A stretch of 64,000 bases of DNA. Source: JAOAPY01 sp038237475. GTDB taxonomy: Bacteria; Acidobacteriota; Blastocatellia; Pyrinomonadales; Pyrinomonadaceae. A program made the position numbers and the translations under genes. Shown here piece after piece: positions 7,981-16,887 of the stretch. The first letter of the stretch is position 1. Each line of letters starts with the position of its first letter. A model generated the notes under the pieces. It was not told the origin of the DNA, did not search any database, and saw only the letters and a program-made list of their open reading frames with translations. The stretch covers positions 248,001-312,000 of the forward strand of contig JBBRYS010000005.1 of NCBI GenBank assembly GCA_038237475.1. Reading direction: 5' to 3'.

Positions 7981-9387
7981 TTAGAGCGGTAGTCTGAGCA
8001 AGGCTTCACAGCCGTGCGTGTCGATTCGATTTTCAAGCGTGAGCGTGCCACCGTGCGCCTCCGCTATCTGACGTGACAACACTAGGCCGATGCCGGACCC
8101 GTTTGTCTTCGTCGTAAAGAACGGCACAAAGAGGTTCGCAGTATTAGCCAGTCCCAAACCCTCGTCACGTATAGATACTTCTACATTCCCATTGTTCCGA
8201 GCCCACTCGATTTCAACACCGCCCTGAGTCTCCATTGCCGCATCCACTGCATTGCGCACCAGATTGATCAGTAGTTGCTCCAGTTGCACATTGTCAGCCT
8301 GGATAGTCACTGCCGGACCGGGGTGCAGGCCAATCAGTAAACGCGTTTCCAGATCGACTACTCTCTGCACCAGCACGCCGATGTCAAGTGCTTCAAAACG
8401 CGGTTGCGGCAGGCGAGCCAGTCTGGAGTAGGACTCGACAAAACGCGCCAGTGACTCGGCCCGCGAAGAGATAACCTCAAGGCCGTGCTGCATGTCTTCG
8501 CTGAGATCGGCCGGCGGCGGTTCGCGATTGAGCAGGTCGGAGAGGCTTCCGGCAACGGACTTGATCGGCGCCAGCGAATTGTTCAGCTCGTGGCCCAGAA
8601 CCCGCAACAGTCGCTGCCAGGCCGAACGCTCTTCTTCGCGCAAGGCTCGACTGAGATCGGTCAGCACCAGCAGTTGATGCTGGACTCCACCCTCGCGAAA
8701 TGTGCTGCGACGCATGTCCCAACGGCCCGCGCCGCCCGGAAAAACCATCTGCATCGTGTGTGGTCCCTTGCCTGTCGTGCCCTCGAGACAGGCAGCGAGA
8801 CCGAGCTCCCGGCTGGTGCGGCCGAGCAACCTCGTGGCCGGTTGGGCCAAGAGTTTTTCTCCCGCTCGGTTCACGAGGCGCAGGCACTGCTCTCCATCAA
8901 AAGCGAAAACTGCTACGTCGATTTCAGCCATCACCGTGCGTAACAACGCCGTCGCTTCAAGCGCACCGAGTCGCTGCTCACGCAAGGTTTGGCCAAGATC
9001 ATTGACTTCGAGCATGACCTCGCCCAGCGCATCTCCCAACTCCGCGCGGCGGCCGCGGATTGAATAATCACCTTCGCGAATGGCCGCCAGAATGTTGGAC
9101 AGAGTCTGCAGCGGACGCACGACTCGTTGCCTGAGATTGAAGGAAACTCCCAGCCAGATCAGGACGAGAAAAAGATCTATCGTCCATTGCGTGCGACCTG
9201 AGTAGTCGCCGTACCAGAGCAGGATCGCGGAAAGCACGACCGCTGGAAAGCCCGCGGCCAGGGCGAGGAAAGTTACTCTTCTTTCAAATCCAAGGTGGTG
9301 ATGCTTCAGCGCCGGATCGAGGCTGTGAAAGCTGGAGGAACTCTTTGGCGGTTTGGCGGGCGTGCTCACGTCGCTATGATAACTCAA
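7981..9387 (-). CDS. NtrY-like sensor histidine kinase
   Basis: 468-residue membrane kinase. Two membrane segments (about 37-59 and 68-86) lie close together, so there is almost no periplasmic sensor loop. A HAMP-like linker (85-135) and a PAS domain (about 150-250) follow, then the dimerisation/phosphoacceptor motif LRVLGHELNNSLAPIKS with His266, the N box NLVRNAVDAAM, the G1 box RDEGLGL, FVPFFTTK and the G2 box GSGIGLVLSRQ. The GHELNN box and the FFTTK-GSGIGL pattern are typical of NtrY/NtrB kinases that drive sigma-54 activators. The cognate regulator is the next gene upstream (354-nt spacer). It is the last gene of the ADOP exporter cluster. Confidence 0.9.
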   Translation of the reverse strand: MSYHSDVSTPAKPPKSSSSFHSLDPALKHHHLGFERRVTFLALAAGFPAVVLSAILLWYGDYSGRTQWTIDLFLVLIWLGVSFNLRQRVVRPLQTLSNILAAIREGDYSIRGRRAELGDALGEVMLEVNDLGQTLREQRLGALEATALLRTVMAEIDVAVFAFDGEQCLRLVNRAGEKLLAQPATRLLGRTSRELGLAACLEGTTGKGPHTMQMVFPGGAGRWDMRRSTFREGGVQHQLLVLTDLSRALREEERSAWQRLLRVLGHELNNSLAPIKSVAGSLSDLLNREPPPADLSEDMQHGLEVISSRAESLARFVESYSRLARLPQPRFEALDIGVLVQRVVDLETRLLIGLHPGPAVTIQADNVQLEQLLINLVRNAVDAAMETQGGVEIEWARNNGNVEVSIRDEGLGLANTANLFVPFFTTKTNGSGIGLVLSRQIAEAHGGTLTLENRIDTHGCEALLRLPL

Positions 9388-9741
9388 TAAGCAAAGCCGG
9401 ACTCAGGAGCAGCGGTCTTTGCCGGCATCCAGTTTCCACCAATTGAAATCTCCAGCCCAGGTTTGGTGGGTCTGGACTCTACGCCGAAGGCGTTCGCAAA
9501 TCCCAGTCCAGGGCAAGGCTCTGTGTTAACGGCCTCTAACAATATTTCTTACACTGAAAGCGTTCGCCAATCCGCACTACCATCCGGTTGGCGGGGTTTG
9601 TAAATTCAAACTCTGACTTCTGACCCAGGGCGTTGCCCTGGGCTGGAATTGGACAACGCCCTTGGCGTTAGCCCCTTGCCTCATACCCAATTTCCTCTCA
9701 CCCTCTTTCCTCTTCCACCTTTGCCCTTCCCCCTTTGCCCT
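9388..9741. repeat. Hairpin-module array and polypyrimidine tract (kinase/regulator spacer)
   Basis: Contains ACGCC-GAA-GGCGT (9481-9493), an ACTGAAAGCGTT variant near 9553, CCCAGGGC-GTT-GCCCTGGG (9624-9642) and AACGCC-CTT-GGCGTT (9655-9669). A pyrimidine-rich run of about 60 nt with 7-nt periodicity then ends against the regulator's stop codon. The same order of modules recurs in the other spacers of this cluster. Confidence 0.7.
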
Positions 9742-11115
9742 TCACGACAAGCCGTATTTTTGTAAGCGCCGATAGAGGGCGCTGCGACTCAGGCCGAGGG
9801 CCTCGGCAGCCCGGTTGGCGTTGCCTTCGAAGCGGGCCAGGGCCTTTTTAATCAGCAGACACTCCGCCTCTTCCAAACTCATCTCCTCTAAACGCGCCGT
9901 CAGGCGGGCCTCGGGAGTTGACTGGAGTGCAAGATCGAATGCCGTCACTACGCTACTGGAACTCATCAGCACTGCCCGTTCAATCACATGGTCCAGTTCA
10001 CGCACATTGCCTGGCCACGAGTGCTGACGCAGAGCCTCCAAAGCCTGGGGCGTCAGCTCCATGGCGCCGCGCCGGTAACGTTCGCTGTGCTGTCGTAGAA
10101 AATGTTGAGCCAGCGGCGGTATATCTTCGCGCCTTTCGCGCAAGGGCGGTAGATGGATCTCAACCGTGTTGAGACGGAACAACAGATCCTGGCGAAATTT
10201 TCCCTGCGCTACGTCTGCATTCAGATCGGCATTGGTGGCCGATAGCAAGCGCACATCCACCTTCCTTGTCCTTGACGAGCCCACGCGTTCGAATTCACCC
10301 GTCTCAATTACGCGCAGCAGTTTCGGCTGCAGATTGAGCGGCACGTTGGCAATCTCATCGAGGAATAGAGTGCCGCTGTCTGCCAGTTCGAATCGGCCGA
10401 CGCGATCTGCTTTCGCATCCGTAAACGCTCCGCGCACGTGACCAAATAATTCACTCTCAAAAAGGCCTTCGGCCAGCGCCCCCGCGTTCAGCGAAACCAG
10501 CGGCCGGGCTGAACGTGACGAACTGCTATGCAGTGCGCGCGCAATCACTTCCTTGCCGGATCCGTTCTCTCCGGTAATCAATACATTTGCGTCGGCTGGT
10601 CCAATTCGTTCTACGACTTTGAGGATCGATTTCATTGCCGCTGATTCGGCGATCATGCGCGGCCGCGCGGATGATGTCGCAGCGTTATCGCGCAAGGTCA
10701 TATTTTCAGCTTCGAGCCGCTGGCCACGGCGCAAGGCGCGGGCCAACTCCACCTGGGTTCGCAGCACCGTCAAGAGCCGGGCGTTGTCCCAGGGCTTTTG
10801 AATAAAGTCCCGCGCTCCCCGACGCATCACTTCAACCGCCAGGTCGACATTGCCCCACGCAGTCATAACCACTACGGGCAAGGTGGGATCTGCACATTGG
10901 ATTCTGGTCAATAGATCCAGGCCTTCGCTGCCCGAAGTAGTGTCGCGAGCGTAATTGAGATCCATCAGCACTACATCGAGCGGCTGCTGTTCGATTGCCT
11001 GCAGCACACCCGCTGGTGACGACGCACTCTCGATTTCATGACCGTCCCCTTTCAAGAGGAGGCGCAAAGCAGCCAGGACGTCGGCTTGATCGTCTGCAAT
11101 CAGAATTCTAGGCAT
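9742..11115 (-). CDS. NtrC-family sigma-54-dependent response regulator
   Basis: 457 residues. The receiver domain (1-125) has acidic pair D8-D9, phosphoacceptor Asp52 (VVLMDLNYARD) with the long post-Asp loop seen in this subgroup, and the K of FIQKPWDN. The AAA+ domain (about 155-385) has Walker A GENGSGKEV, the sigma-54 contact loop as GAFTDA (rather than the usual GAFTGA) and Walker B GTLFLDEI. A Fis-type helix-turn-helix ends the protein (NANRAAEALGLSRSALYRRL). By family it binds upstream enhancers and drives open-complex formation by sigma-54 polymerase. It is encoded between the ADOP genes and its kinase, so the exporter cluster is the obvious target; see the sigma-54-like site at 25348-25362. 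Confidence 0.93.
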   Translation of the reverse strand: MPRILIADDQADVLAALRLLLKGDGHEIESASSPAGVLQAIEQQPLDVVLMDLNYARDTTSGSEGLDLLTRIQCADPTLPVVVMTAWGNVDLAVEVMRRGARDFIQKPWDNARLLTVLRTQVELARALRRGQRLEAENMTLRDNAATSSARPRMIAESAAMKSILKVVERIGPADANVLITGENGSGKEVIARALHSSSSRSARPLVSLNAGALAEGLFESELFGHVRGAFTDAKADRVGRFELADSGTLFLDEIANVPLNLQPKLLRVIETGEFERVGSSRTRKVDVRLLSATNADLNADVAQGKFRQDLLFRLNTVEIHLPPLRERREDIPPLAQHFLRQHSERYRRGAMELTPQALEALRQHSWPGNVRELDHVIERAVLMSSSSVVTAFDLALQSTPEARLTARLEEMSLEEAECLLIKKALARFEGNANRAAEALGLSRSALYRRLQKYGLS

Positions 11116-11464
11116 TGAGCAATGTTATCCAACGAAAGTCTTGTGAGGCTAACACACGTGCGGTCGATACCTTAAGTTGTTTTACTCCCTGGGACCGCAC
11201 GCTTCCAGCGTGCCTGCCTCTGGGACTAGTTTTATTAAGTTGAAGCGCTCTCCATCTGATAGGCGAACCCCTTCAGGGTTCGCCGATTTCAAATATTCGC
11301 CTCGGACCCAGGGCGTTGCCCTCGGCTGGAATTGGTAAAGGCCGTCAGCGTTTTGCGCTTGCTCCTCCGCTCTTCTCTTACCGCGCGGCTTCGGCGTCAG
11401 AGCATCCTTACTCTTACCTCTTACCTCTTTCCCCTTACCTCTTACCACTTTCCCCTTTGCCGCC
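11116..11464. repeat. Hairpin modules and polypyrimidine tract (regulator/ADOP spacer)
   Basis: Contains a GGGACCGCACGCTTCCAGCG element (11189-11213; hairpin CACGCT-TCC-AGCGTG), a GAACCCT-TTC-AGGGTTC hairpin near 11265-11281, degenerate CCAGGGCGTTGCCCT (about 11308-11322), and a long CTTACCT-type heptamer tract ending at the ADOP stop codon. Confidence 0.7.
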
Positions 11465-13903
11465 TTACTCGTAGCGCAGGGCCACCAGCGGATCCACCCT
11501 GGTGGCGCGGCGTGCGGGTATGTAACAAGCCAACAGCGCCACCAGCAGCAACAGGATCGAGACACCAGCAAAAGTAGTAAGGTCATTCGCTGCAATGCCG
11601 AAGAGGAGACTTGTCATTAACCGCGTCAACATCAGCGCTCCGGCCAACCCAATAGCCAGCCCGGCAAGTGTCAGCTTGAGACCGCGCCACACCACCAGCC
11701 TGAGCACGTCTGTCGCACGCGCTCCCAGCGCCAAACGCACACCGATCTCCGGAGTTGACTGGGTAACGAAATAAGAAAGGACGCCATAGATTCCAATCGA
11801 AGCCAGCAACAAAGCCAGACCGGCGAACGTCATCAGCAAAGTCATGGCGATGCGACGTGGCGCGATTTCCTTGCCCAGCACTTCAGCCAACGTGCGCACG
11901 TCAGAGACCGGCTGATCCGCATCGACTGCCCGTATCTCGCGCCGCACCGCACCGGCAATGCTTAAAGGATCGACAGACGTGCGAATGGTCAGATCGCGCG
12001 GAACAAAAAAGTCCACGCTGCCCTGCTGGTAGGGAAAGTACATCTCGGCCTTGACCGGAACATCAAGCCCCATCTGCCGTACATCTGCGGCAACGCCGAC
12101 AATCGTAATCCAGGGTTCCCTACTGTCTGGTCCATCCGAATTAAATCGTTTGCCGATTACATCCTGGCCGGGCCAGTATTGCCGTGCCATCGTCTCATTA
12201 ACGATCGCGACGAGTGGCGCTGATGCGTTATCAGTCTCGGCAAACGCCCGGCCTCGCAAGACTGGAATGCCCATCGTCTGCAAATAACCGGAACTGATCT
12301 GCCGGTGGTTGGCGTCATACGAGAGACCGCCCGCTTGTGCCTGCTGCAGCGTCAGACCCTCCGGATAGAAGCCGCTGGTGCCACCTTTCCATACCAGTGG
12401 AATAGTGGTGGTATATCCGGCCGAGACCACTCCCGGCAGGGCCTGGACTCGATCGAGCACTTCGCTGTAGAAAGCATTACGCTTTGTGGCTTCTTTGTAT
12501 TTCGAGCGCGGCAACTGCGTCCTCAACGTGAGGACGTCGTTCGCTGCGAGCATCGAATATTGCTGATGCAGCGAAAAGAATGTCTGAACCAGCAAGGCAG
12601 CGCCGATCAAAAGGACCAGCGCCAGCGCCACCTCTGCCGCTACCAGTGCATGGCGCAGCCGGGTGCCGCTGAGACTGAAACCTGCTCGTCCACCTCCCTG
12701 CTTCAAAGCTTCAGTGAGATTCATACTTGTCGCCTGCAACGCGGGGAACAAACCAAACAAGACTCCGGTGAGTAACGAAATCAGCAGCGTGAATCCGAGC
12801 ATTTGCCAATCGAGATTGAGCTTTGTCGTCAGGACCATGCTCTCAGGGATCATCTGACGCAGGAAAGAGAAGCTCCAGATTGCGAAGAGTATTCCCAGCC
12901 CGCCACCGGCACCGGACAGGACCACGCTTTCGGTCAGAAGCTGGCGCACGATACGCAGTCTTCCAGCTCCCAGAGCTGCGCGTAATGCGAATTCCCTGCG
13001 CCGCGCGGTTGTGCGCGACAGCAGCAGACTGGCGATGTTCGCGCACGCGATCAAAAGCACGAACCCGACTGCGCCCAATAACAAAATCAGCGGACGCCGT
13101 ATGTCTCCCGCGAATTCATCTCGCAGCGGCACCACGAAAGCGCCGAGCCTGCCGGCTTCGTCAGGATAGTCGTGCGCAATGCGCTGCATAATGGTTTGCA
13201 GATCAGCTTGTGCTGCGGCCAGCGAGGTGCCTGATTTCAGCCGGGCAAAGACAGTCAGGTAATGCCCACCGCGATTGCTGAGGTCTTCGCTATTAAAGGC
13301 AGCGGGAACCCAGAGATTGACCTCGCTGTTCAGAAATTGAAAGCCGGATGGCATGATTCCTACTACGGTGTACTTCTCACCGTTAAGCAGAATGTTTCTA
13401 CCAACGCTGGCCGGGTCACCACTCAATATTCTCTGCCAGAGTTCATAACTGACGATGGCGACTTTGTTGCTTTGCGGGAGCTCATCTTCGGCAACGAAGC
13501 CCCGGCCCAGTGCTGGCGGCACACCGAGCAGCGAGAAGAAATTTGCGGTAACGCCGCTGGCTTCGATCTTCTCCGGCTCGCCTTCGCCGGTCAGATTGAA
13601 GGTCTGAGTTGTGATAGCTGCCATGCCCTCAAAGACATGGTTTTGAGATCTCCAGTCCGCGAAGTTAGCGGGCGCGGGGGTGTTGCGCGGAAATCCTGCG
13701 AACGAAGCGTCTTCCCACACCATCACCAACTGGTCGGCAGCACGGTATGGCAAAGATCTCAACAGCACGGCATGGACCACAGAAAAGATTGCGGTGTTCG
13801 CACCGATGCCAAGCGCCAAAGTGAGCACTGCGATGACGGTGAAGCCCGGGTGTTTCAAGAGGCCGCGGATGCCGTACCTGATGTCCTTCAATAGTGTCTC
13901 CAT
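11465..13903 (-). CDS. ADOP-type ABC permease (duplicated FtsX/MacB), copy 4 in gene order
   Basis: About 812 residues, the size of ADOP family permeases. Layout: a short cytosolic N-tail (LLKDIRYGIRGLLKHPGFT), a first membrane helix with the family mark LTLALGIGANTAIFSVVHAVLLRSLPY, a MacB periplasmic core domain, an FtsX block of three helices (from about 280), then a second helix-core-FtsX half ending in the signature PARRATRVDPLVALRYE. The ATG at 13903 is preferred over the GTG one codon earlier, with AGGAGAG upstream. There is no ATPase domain, so it needs a partner ATPase, for which the two MacB-like ATPases upstream are candidates. The substrate is unknown; homologous MacB systems export peptides, macrolides or lipoproteins. 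Confidence 0.92.
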   Translation of the reverse strand: METLLKDIRYGIRGLLKHPGFTVIAVLTLALGIGANTAIFSVVHAVLLRSLPYRAADQLVMVWEDASFAGFPRNTPAPANFADWRSQNHVFEGMAAITTQTFNLTGEGEPEKIEASGVTANFFSLLGVPPALGRGFVAEDELPQSNKVAIVSYELWQRILSGDPASVGRNILLNGEKYTVVGIMPSGFQFLNSEVNLWVPAAFNSEDLSNRGGHYLTVFARLKSGTSLAAAQADLQTIMQRIAHDYPDEAGRLGAFVVPLRDEFAGDIRRPLILLLGAVGFVLLIACANIASLLLSRTTARRREFALRAALGAGRLRIVRQLLTESVVLSGAGGGLGILFAIWSFSFLRQMIPESMVLTTKLNLDWQMLGFTLLISLLTGVLFGLFPALQATSMNLTEALKQGGGRAGFSLSGTRLRHALVAAEVALALVLLIGAALLVQTFFSLHQQYSMLAANDVLTLRTQLPRSKYKEATKRNAFYSEVLDRVQALPGVVSAGYTTTIPLVWKGGTSGFYPEGLTLQQAQAGGLSYDANHRQISSGYLQTMGIPVLRGRAFAETDNASAPLVAIVNETMARQYWPGQDVIGKRFNSDGPDSREPWITIVGVAADVRQMGLDVPVKAEMYFPYQQGSVDFFVPRDLTIRTSVDPLSIAGAVRREIRAVDADQPVSDVRTLAEVLGKEIAPRRIAMTLLMTFAGLALLLASIGIYGVLSYFVTQSTPEIGVRLALGARATDVLRLVVWRGLKLTLAGLAIGLAGALMLTRLMTSLLFGIAANDLTTFAGVSILLLLVALLACYIPARRATRVDPLVALRYE

Positions 13904-14095
13904 CACGTAGTTCTCTCCTGGCCTGGGATCGCACCTCTCCTGGCCTGGGACCGCACGCTTCCAGCGTGCAGCACTTGCGACTGGGGCCAGTTACAATTCA
14001 CATTGCTTGCCGGTCTAAAGTCACTGCCGCCCTTTTGCCTTCTTCCCTCTTAACCGTTCCCTCTTACCCCTTTGCCCTTACCTCTTTCCCCTTCT
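13904..14095. repeat. Short spacer with GGGACCGCACGC element and heptamer tract
   Basis: Two tandem partial copies of the element lie at 13920-13969, the second complete (13945-13969, with hairpin CACGCT-TCC-AGCGTG). A CTTACCT / CTTTGCC polypyrimidine tract from about 14030 then abuts the stop codon of the next permease. This is the shortest permease-to-permease spacer. Confidence 0.65.
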
Positions 14096-16519
14096 TCACT
14101 CGTACCGCAGCGCAGTCAGCGGATCGACTTTAGTCGCGCGCCGCGCCGGCAGGTAACAGGCCAACAGCGCCACGGCGAACAGCACACCGGCCACAATCGC
14201 AAACGTAGCCGGATCTGTAGCCTGCACTTCATAGAGCAGGCTCTTTAGTAATCTCGTCAGCGCCATGGCTGCTGCCACCCCAATTCCCACTCCCACAAGG
14301 GCGAGCACCAGCCCCTGTCGCAACACCATCTTCAGGATGTCCGACGCCTGAGCGCCCAGGGCCATGCGCACGCCGATTTGGTGGGTCTGTTGGCTGACCG
14401 AATACGAGACCACCCCGTATATACCGATCGAGGCCAGCAACAAAGCCAGGCACGCAAAGATGCTGATCAGCAACGCCGGGAAGCGACGCATGAATGATGC
14501 AGGTGAACTTGAGATCAGTTCGTCCATCGAGGAAACATTGAAAACCGCTACGTCAGGTTCAACGCTGCGAATCTCATTGCGAACCGTCGCGGCCAGTGAA
14601 TTGGGATCGGCGCTGGTACGCACCACCAGGTTAGCGAACGGCGAGGGGCTCTGCCGGAAGGGGTAATAAAGTACCGGCTTGATCGCTTCATCCAGCCCTG
14701 TAATCCTGACATCGGAAACTACGCCGACGATCAAATCTGAGGGTGCTTGAGTACCCGTATAAGTAATTCGTCTTCCCACCGGATCGCGACCGCTAAACAT
14801 TCTGTCGGCGACACTCTTGCCAATGATCACGACACCCGGCGCATCCGCCTTGTCGCGCTGGTCAAACACGCGGCCGGCTACCAGCGAAATGCCAAGCGTT
14901 TGAAAATAGGTATCGCTGACGTTCCTGATGTTAGCTTCAACTTCCTGTCCCGGGGGCGGGCTCGGGTCGCCCTCGATGTTGAACCGGGTGGTGTTCCCCG
15001 GACTGATTGGGAGAATATTTACCGTCCCGGCGTCCTTTACTCCCGGCAGTGATCGCAGGCGTTCGGTGAGTTGCTGATTAAAACTCTCCTGACGGATCGC
15101 GTCCCCGTACTTGGCCGGAGGAGCAATCACAGTCATCGTCAAAAGATGATCAGTCTTAAAGCCGACGTTGGCCTGTAACAGATGAAGCAGACTCTTCATC
15201 ATCAGCCCCGCGCCCACCAGCAAAACGACCGCCAGCGCGATCTCTGTCGTCACCAACGCACTGCGCAAGCGGTGGCCGGCTCCACCGGTGCCCTGGCGCC
15301 CGCCCTCCTTCAGCACCTGGTTCAGATCCAAATGCGAAGACTGCAGCGCGGGGCCCAGACCAAACACGAACCCTGTGAGAAACGACAGACCCATTGAAAA
15401 AGCCAGAATGCCGGTGTCGATTTTCAGAGTGCTAAGAAACGGGAGGGCGTTGAGTTGAGCCTCGGGCAATGCCTTCACCATGGCGCCCACTCCGAAGTAG
15501 GCAAGCGCGAGACCAAACAAACCGCCTACGAGAGACAGCAGCAATGACTCAGTCAACAACTGGCGGATCAAGCGCCCGCGTGTAGCCCCGAGAGCGGCGC
15601 GAATCGTCACTTCTTTCTGTCTTGCGAGTGATCGCGTCAACAACAGGCTGGCCACGTTGGCGCAGGCAATCAGCAGAACAAAGCCTACCGCCCCCAGCAG
15701 GATCAAGAGGATGGGTTTTACCTGGCCCACCACGCTTTCCTGCAGTTGGACCACTGCCAGCCCAGTCCCCGCGTGCGACGAGTCGTAGTCCTTCGCGATC
15801 CGGGCAGTAATCAAACCCAGATCCGATTGGGCCTGGGCGGCGGTTACGCCTGGCTTGAGCCGCGCAATCAGGTTCGTTCCATGCATGAACCGACGCGTGA
15901 GTTGAGCTTCAGTGGGTTGATACGGCAACCACAGGTCGGCCGGCTGAAAGGCAAACTGAAAACTCGGGGGCAACACACCGATCACGGTGTAGCTTCTGCC
16001 GTTGATTGTCAGCGGTTTGCCAACGATACCCGCGTCACCACCAAACAAGCGTTGCCAGGTTGGGTAAGTCAGCACCGTCACCTGCGCACCGCCCGGTTTG
16101 TCTTCGCCGGGCAGAAAAGTCCGGCCCAGCATTGGTGCTATGCCGAGCAATGAAAAGAAGTTGGCGCTCACGGATGGACTGACAACGCGCTGCGGCTCGC
16201 CCTGACCAGTGAGCACCCCGCCGCCGCCCGTGTAAGCCGCGATAGCTTCGCAAACCTGGTTCTGTTGGTAGTCCTGATAATCGGGATACGAAAATTCACG
16301 GCGCCCAAATTCTTTTTGCGGCGTGGTTTCAAAAAGATGATAAAGACGCCCCGGTTCTTTGTAGGGAAGACCGCGGAGCAGTCCCGCATTCACCACGGTA
16401 AAGATCGAGGTACTCGCACCGATACCGAGCGCCAGTGTCAGCACCGCAATGGCTGTGAACCCGGGATGTTTCAATAGAGAGCGGATAGCGTAGCGAATAT
16501 CTTTCAAGAAGCTGTCCAT
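14096..16519 (-). CDS. ADOP-type ABC permease (duplicated FtsX/MacB), copy 3 in gene order
   Basis: 807 residues from the ATG at 16519, chosen because GGGAGA precedes it and because MDSFLKDIRYAIRSLLKHPG is the conserved family start; an in-frame start eight codons upstream is unlikely. The mark LTLALGIGASTSIFTVVNAGLL lies in the first helix. Two MacB-core/FtsX halves follow, with QLLTESLLLSLVGG at the first FtsX block and PARRATKVDPLTALRYE at the end. The core domain begins with an unusual YHLFETTPQKEFGRREFSYP segment, clearly different from the other three copies, so the copies are old paralogues rather than recent duplicates. It would sit in the inner membrane and pair with the cluster ATPases. 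Confidence 0.92.
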   Translation of the reverse strand: MDSFLKDIRYAIRSLLKHPGFTAIAVLTLALGIGASTSIFTVVNAGLLRGLPYKEPGRLYHLFETTPQKEFGRREFSYPDYQDYQQNQVCEAIAAYTGGGGVLTGQGEPQRVVSPSVSANFFSLLGIAPMLGRTFLPGEDKPGGAQVTVLTYPTWQRLFGGDAGIVGKPLTINGRSYTVIGVLPPSFQFAFQPADLWLPYQPTEAQLTRRFMHGTNLIARLKPGVTAAQAQSDLGLITARIAKDYDSSHAGTGLAVVQLQESVVGQVKPILLILLGAVGFVLLIACANVASLLLTRSLARQKEVTIRAALGATRGRLIRQLLTESLLLSLVGGLFGLALAYFGVGAMVKALPEAQLNALPFLSTLKIDTGILAFSMGLSFLTGFVFGLGPALQSSHLDLNQVLKEGGRQGTGGAGHRLRSALVTTEIALAVVLLVGAGLMMKSLLHLLQANVGFKTDHLLTMTVIAPPAKYGDAIRQESFNQQLTERLRSLPGVKDAGTVNILPISPGNTTRFNIEGDPSPPPGQEVEANIRNVSDTYFQTLGISLVAGRVFDQRDKADAPGVVIIGKSVADRMFSGRDPVGRRITYTGTQAPSDLIVGVVSDVRITGLDEAIKPVLYYPFRQSPSPFANLVVRTSADPNSLAATVRNEIRSVEPDVAVFNVSSMDELISSSPASFMRRFPALLISIFACLALLLASIGIYGVVSYSVSQQTHQIGVRMALGAQASDILKMVLRQGLVLALVGVGIGVAAAMALTRLLKSLLYEVQATDPATFAIVAGVLFAVALLACYLPARRATKVDPLTALRYE

Positions 16520-16887
16520 AAAATCTCCCAAAAGCTGGATCATTGTGCTTGGTGCTTAGCTCTTCGTTCTTCGTTCTTCATTCTTCACTCTTTGCCCTTG
16601 CTCTTTGCCCTTGCTCTTTGCTCTTACGCCGAAGGCGTTTCCAAATTTCAGCCCAGGCAACGCCCTGGGGCCCTTAAGAATGTTTGCTTACGCTGAAAGC
16701 GTTAGCCAACGATTGGCGAACCCTTTCAGGGTTCGGTGATTTTCAAAATCGACTCTCAACCGAGGGCGTTGCCCTGGGCTGGAATTGGTCAACGCCGTTG
16801 GCGTTTTGACCTCTTCGCTCTTCGCCCTTTCGCCTCCGCGCCCTTAGCTTCCTCTTACCTCTTACCTCTTACCTCTTTGCCCTACTT
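16520..16887. repeat. Hairpin-module array between ADOP genes
   Basis: Starts with heptamer tracts (TCTTCGT / TTTGCCC units, 16558-16622). Then come ACGCC-GAA-GGCGT (about 16625-16637), CCCAGG-CAACG-CCTGGG, ACGCT-GAA-AGCGT (near 16690), GAACCCT-TTC-AGGGTTC (near 16717-16733), CAGGGC-GTT-GCCCTG (near 16765-16780), AACGCC-GTT-GGCGTT (near 16790-16804), and a final CTTACCT heptamer tract up to the stop codon of the next permease. This is the most complete copy of the array. Confidence 0.75.
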
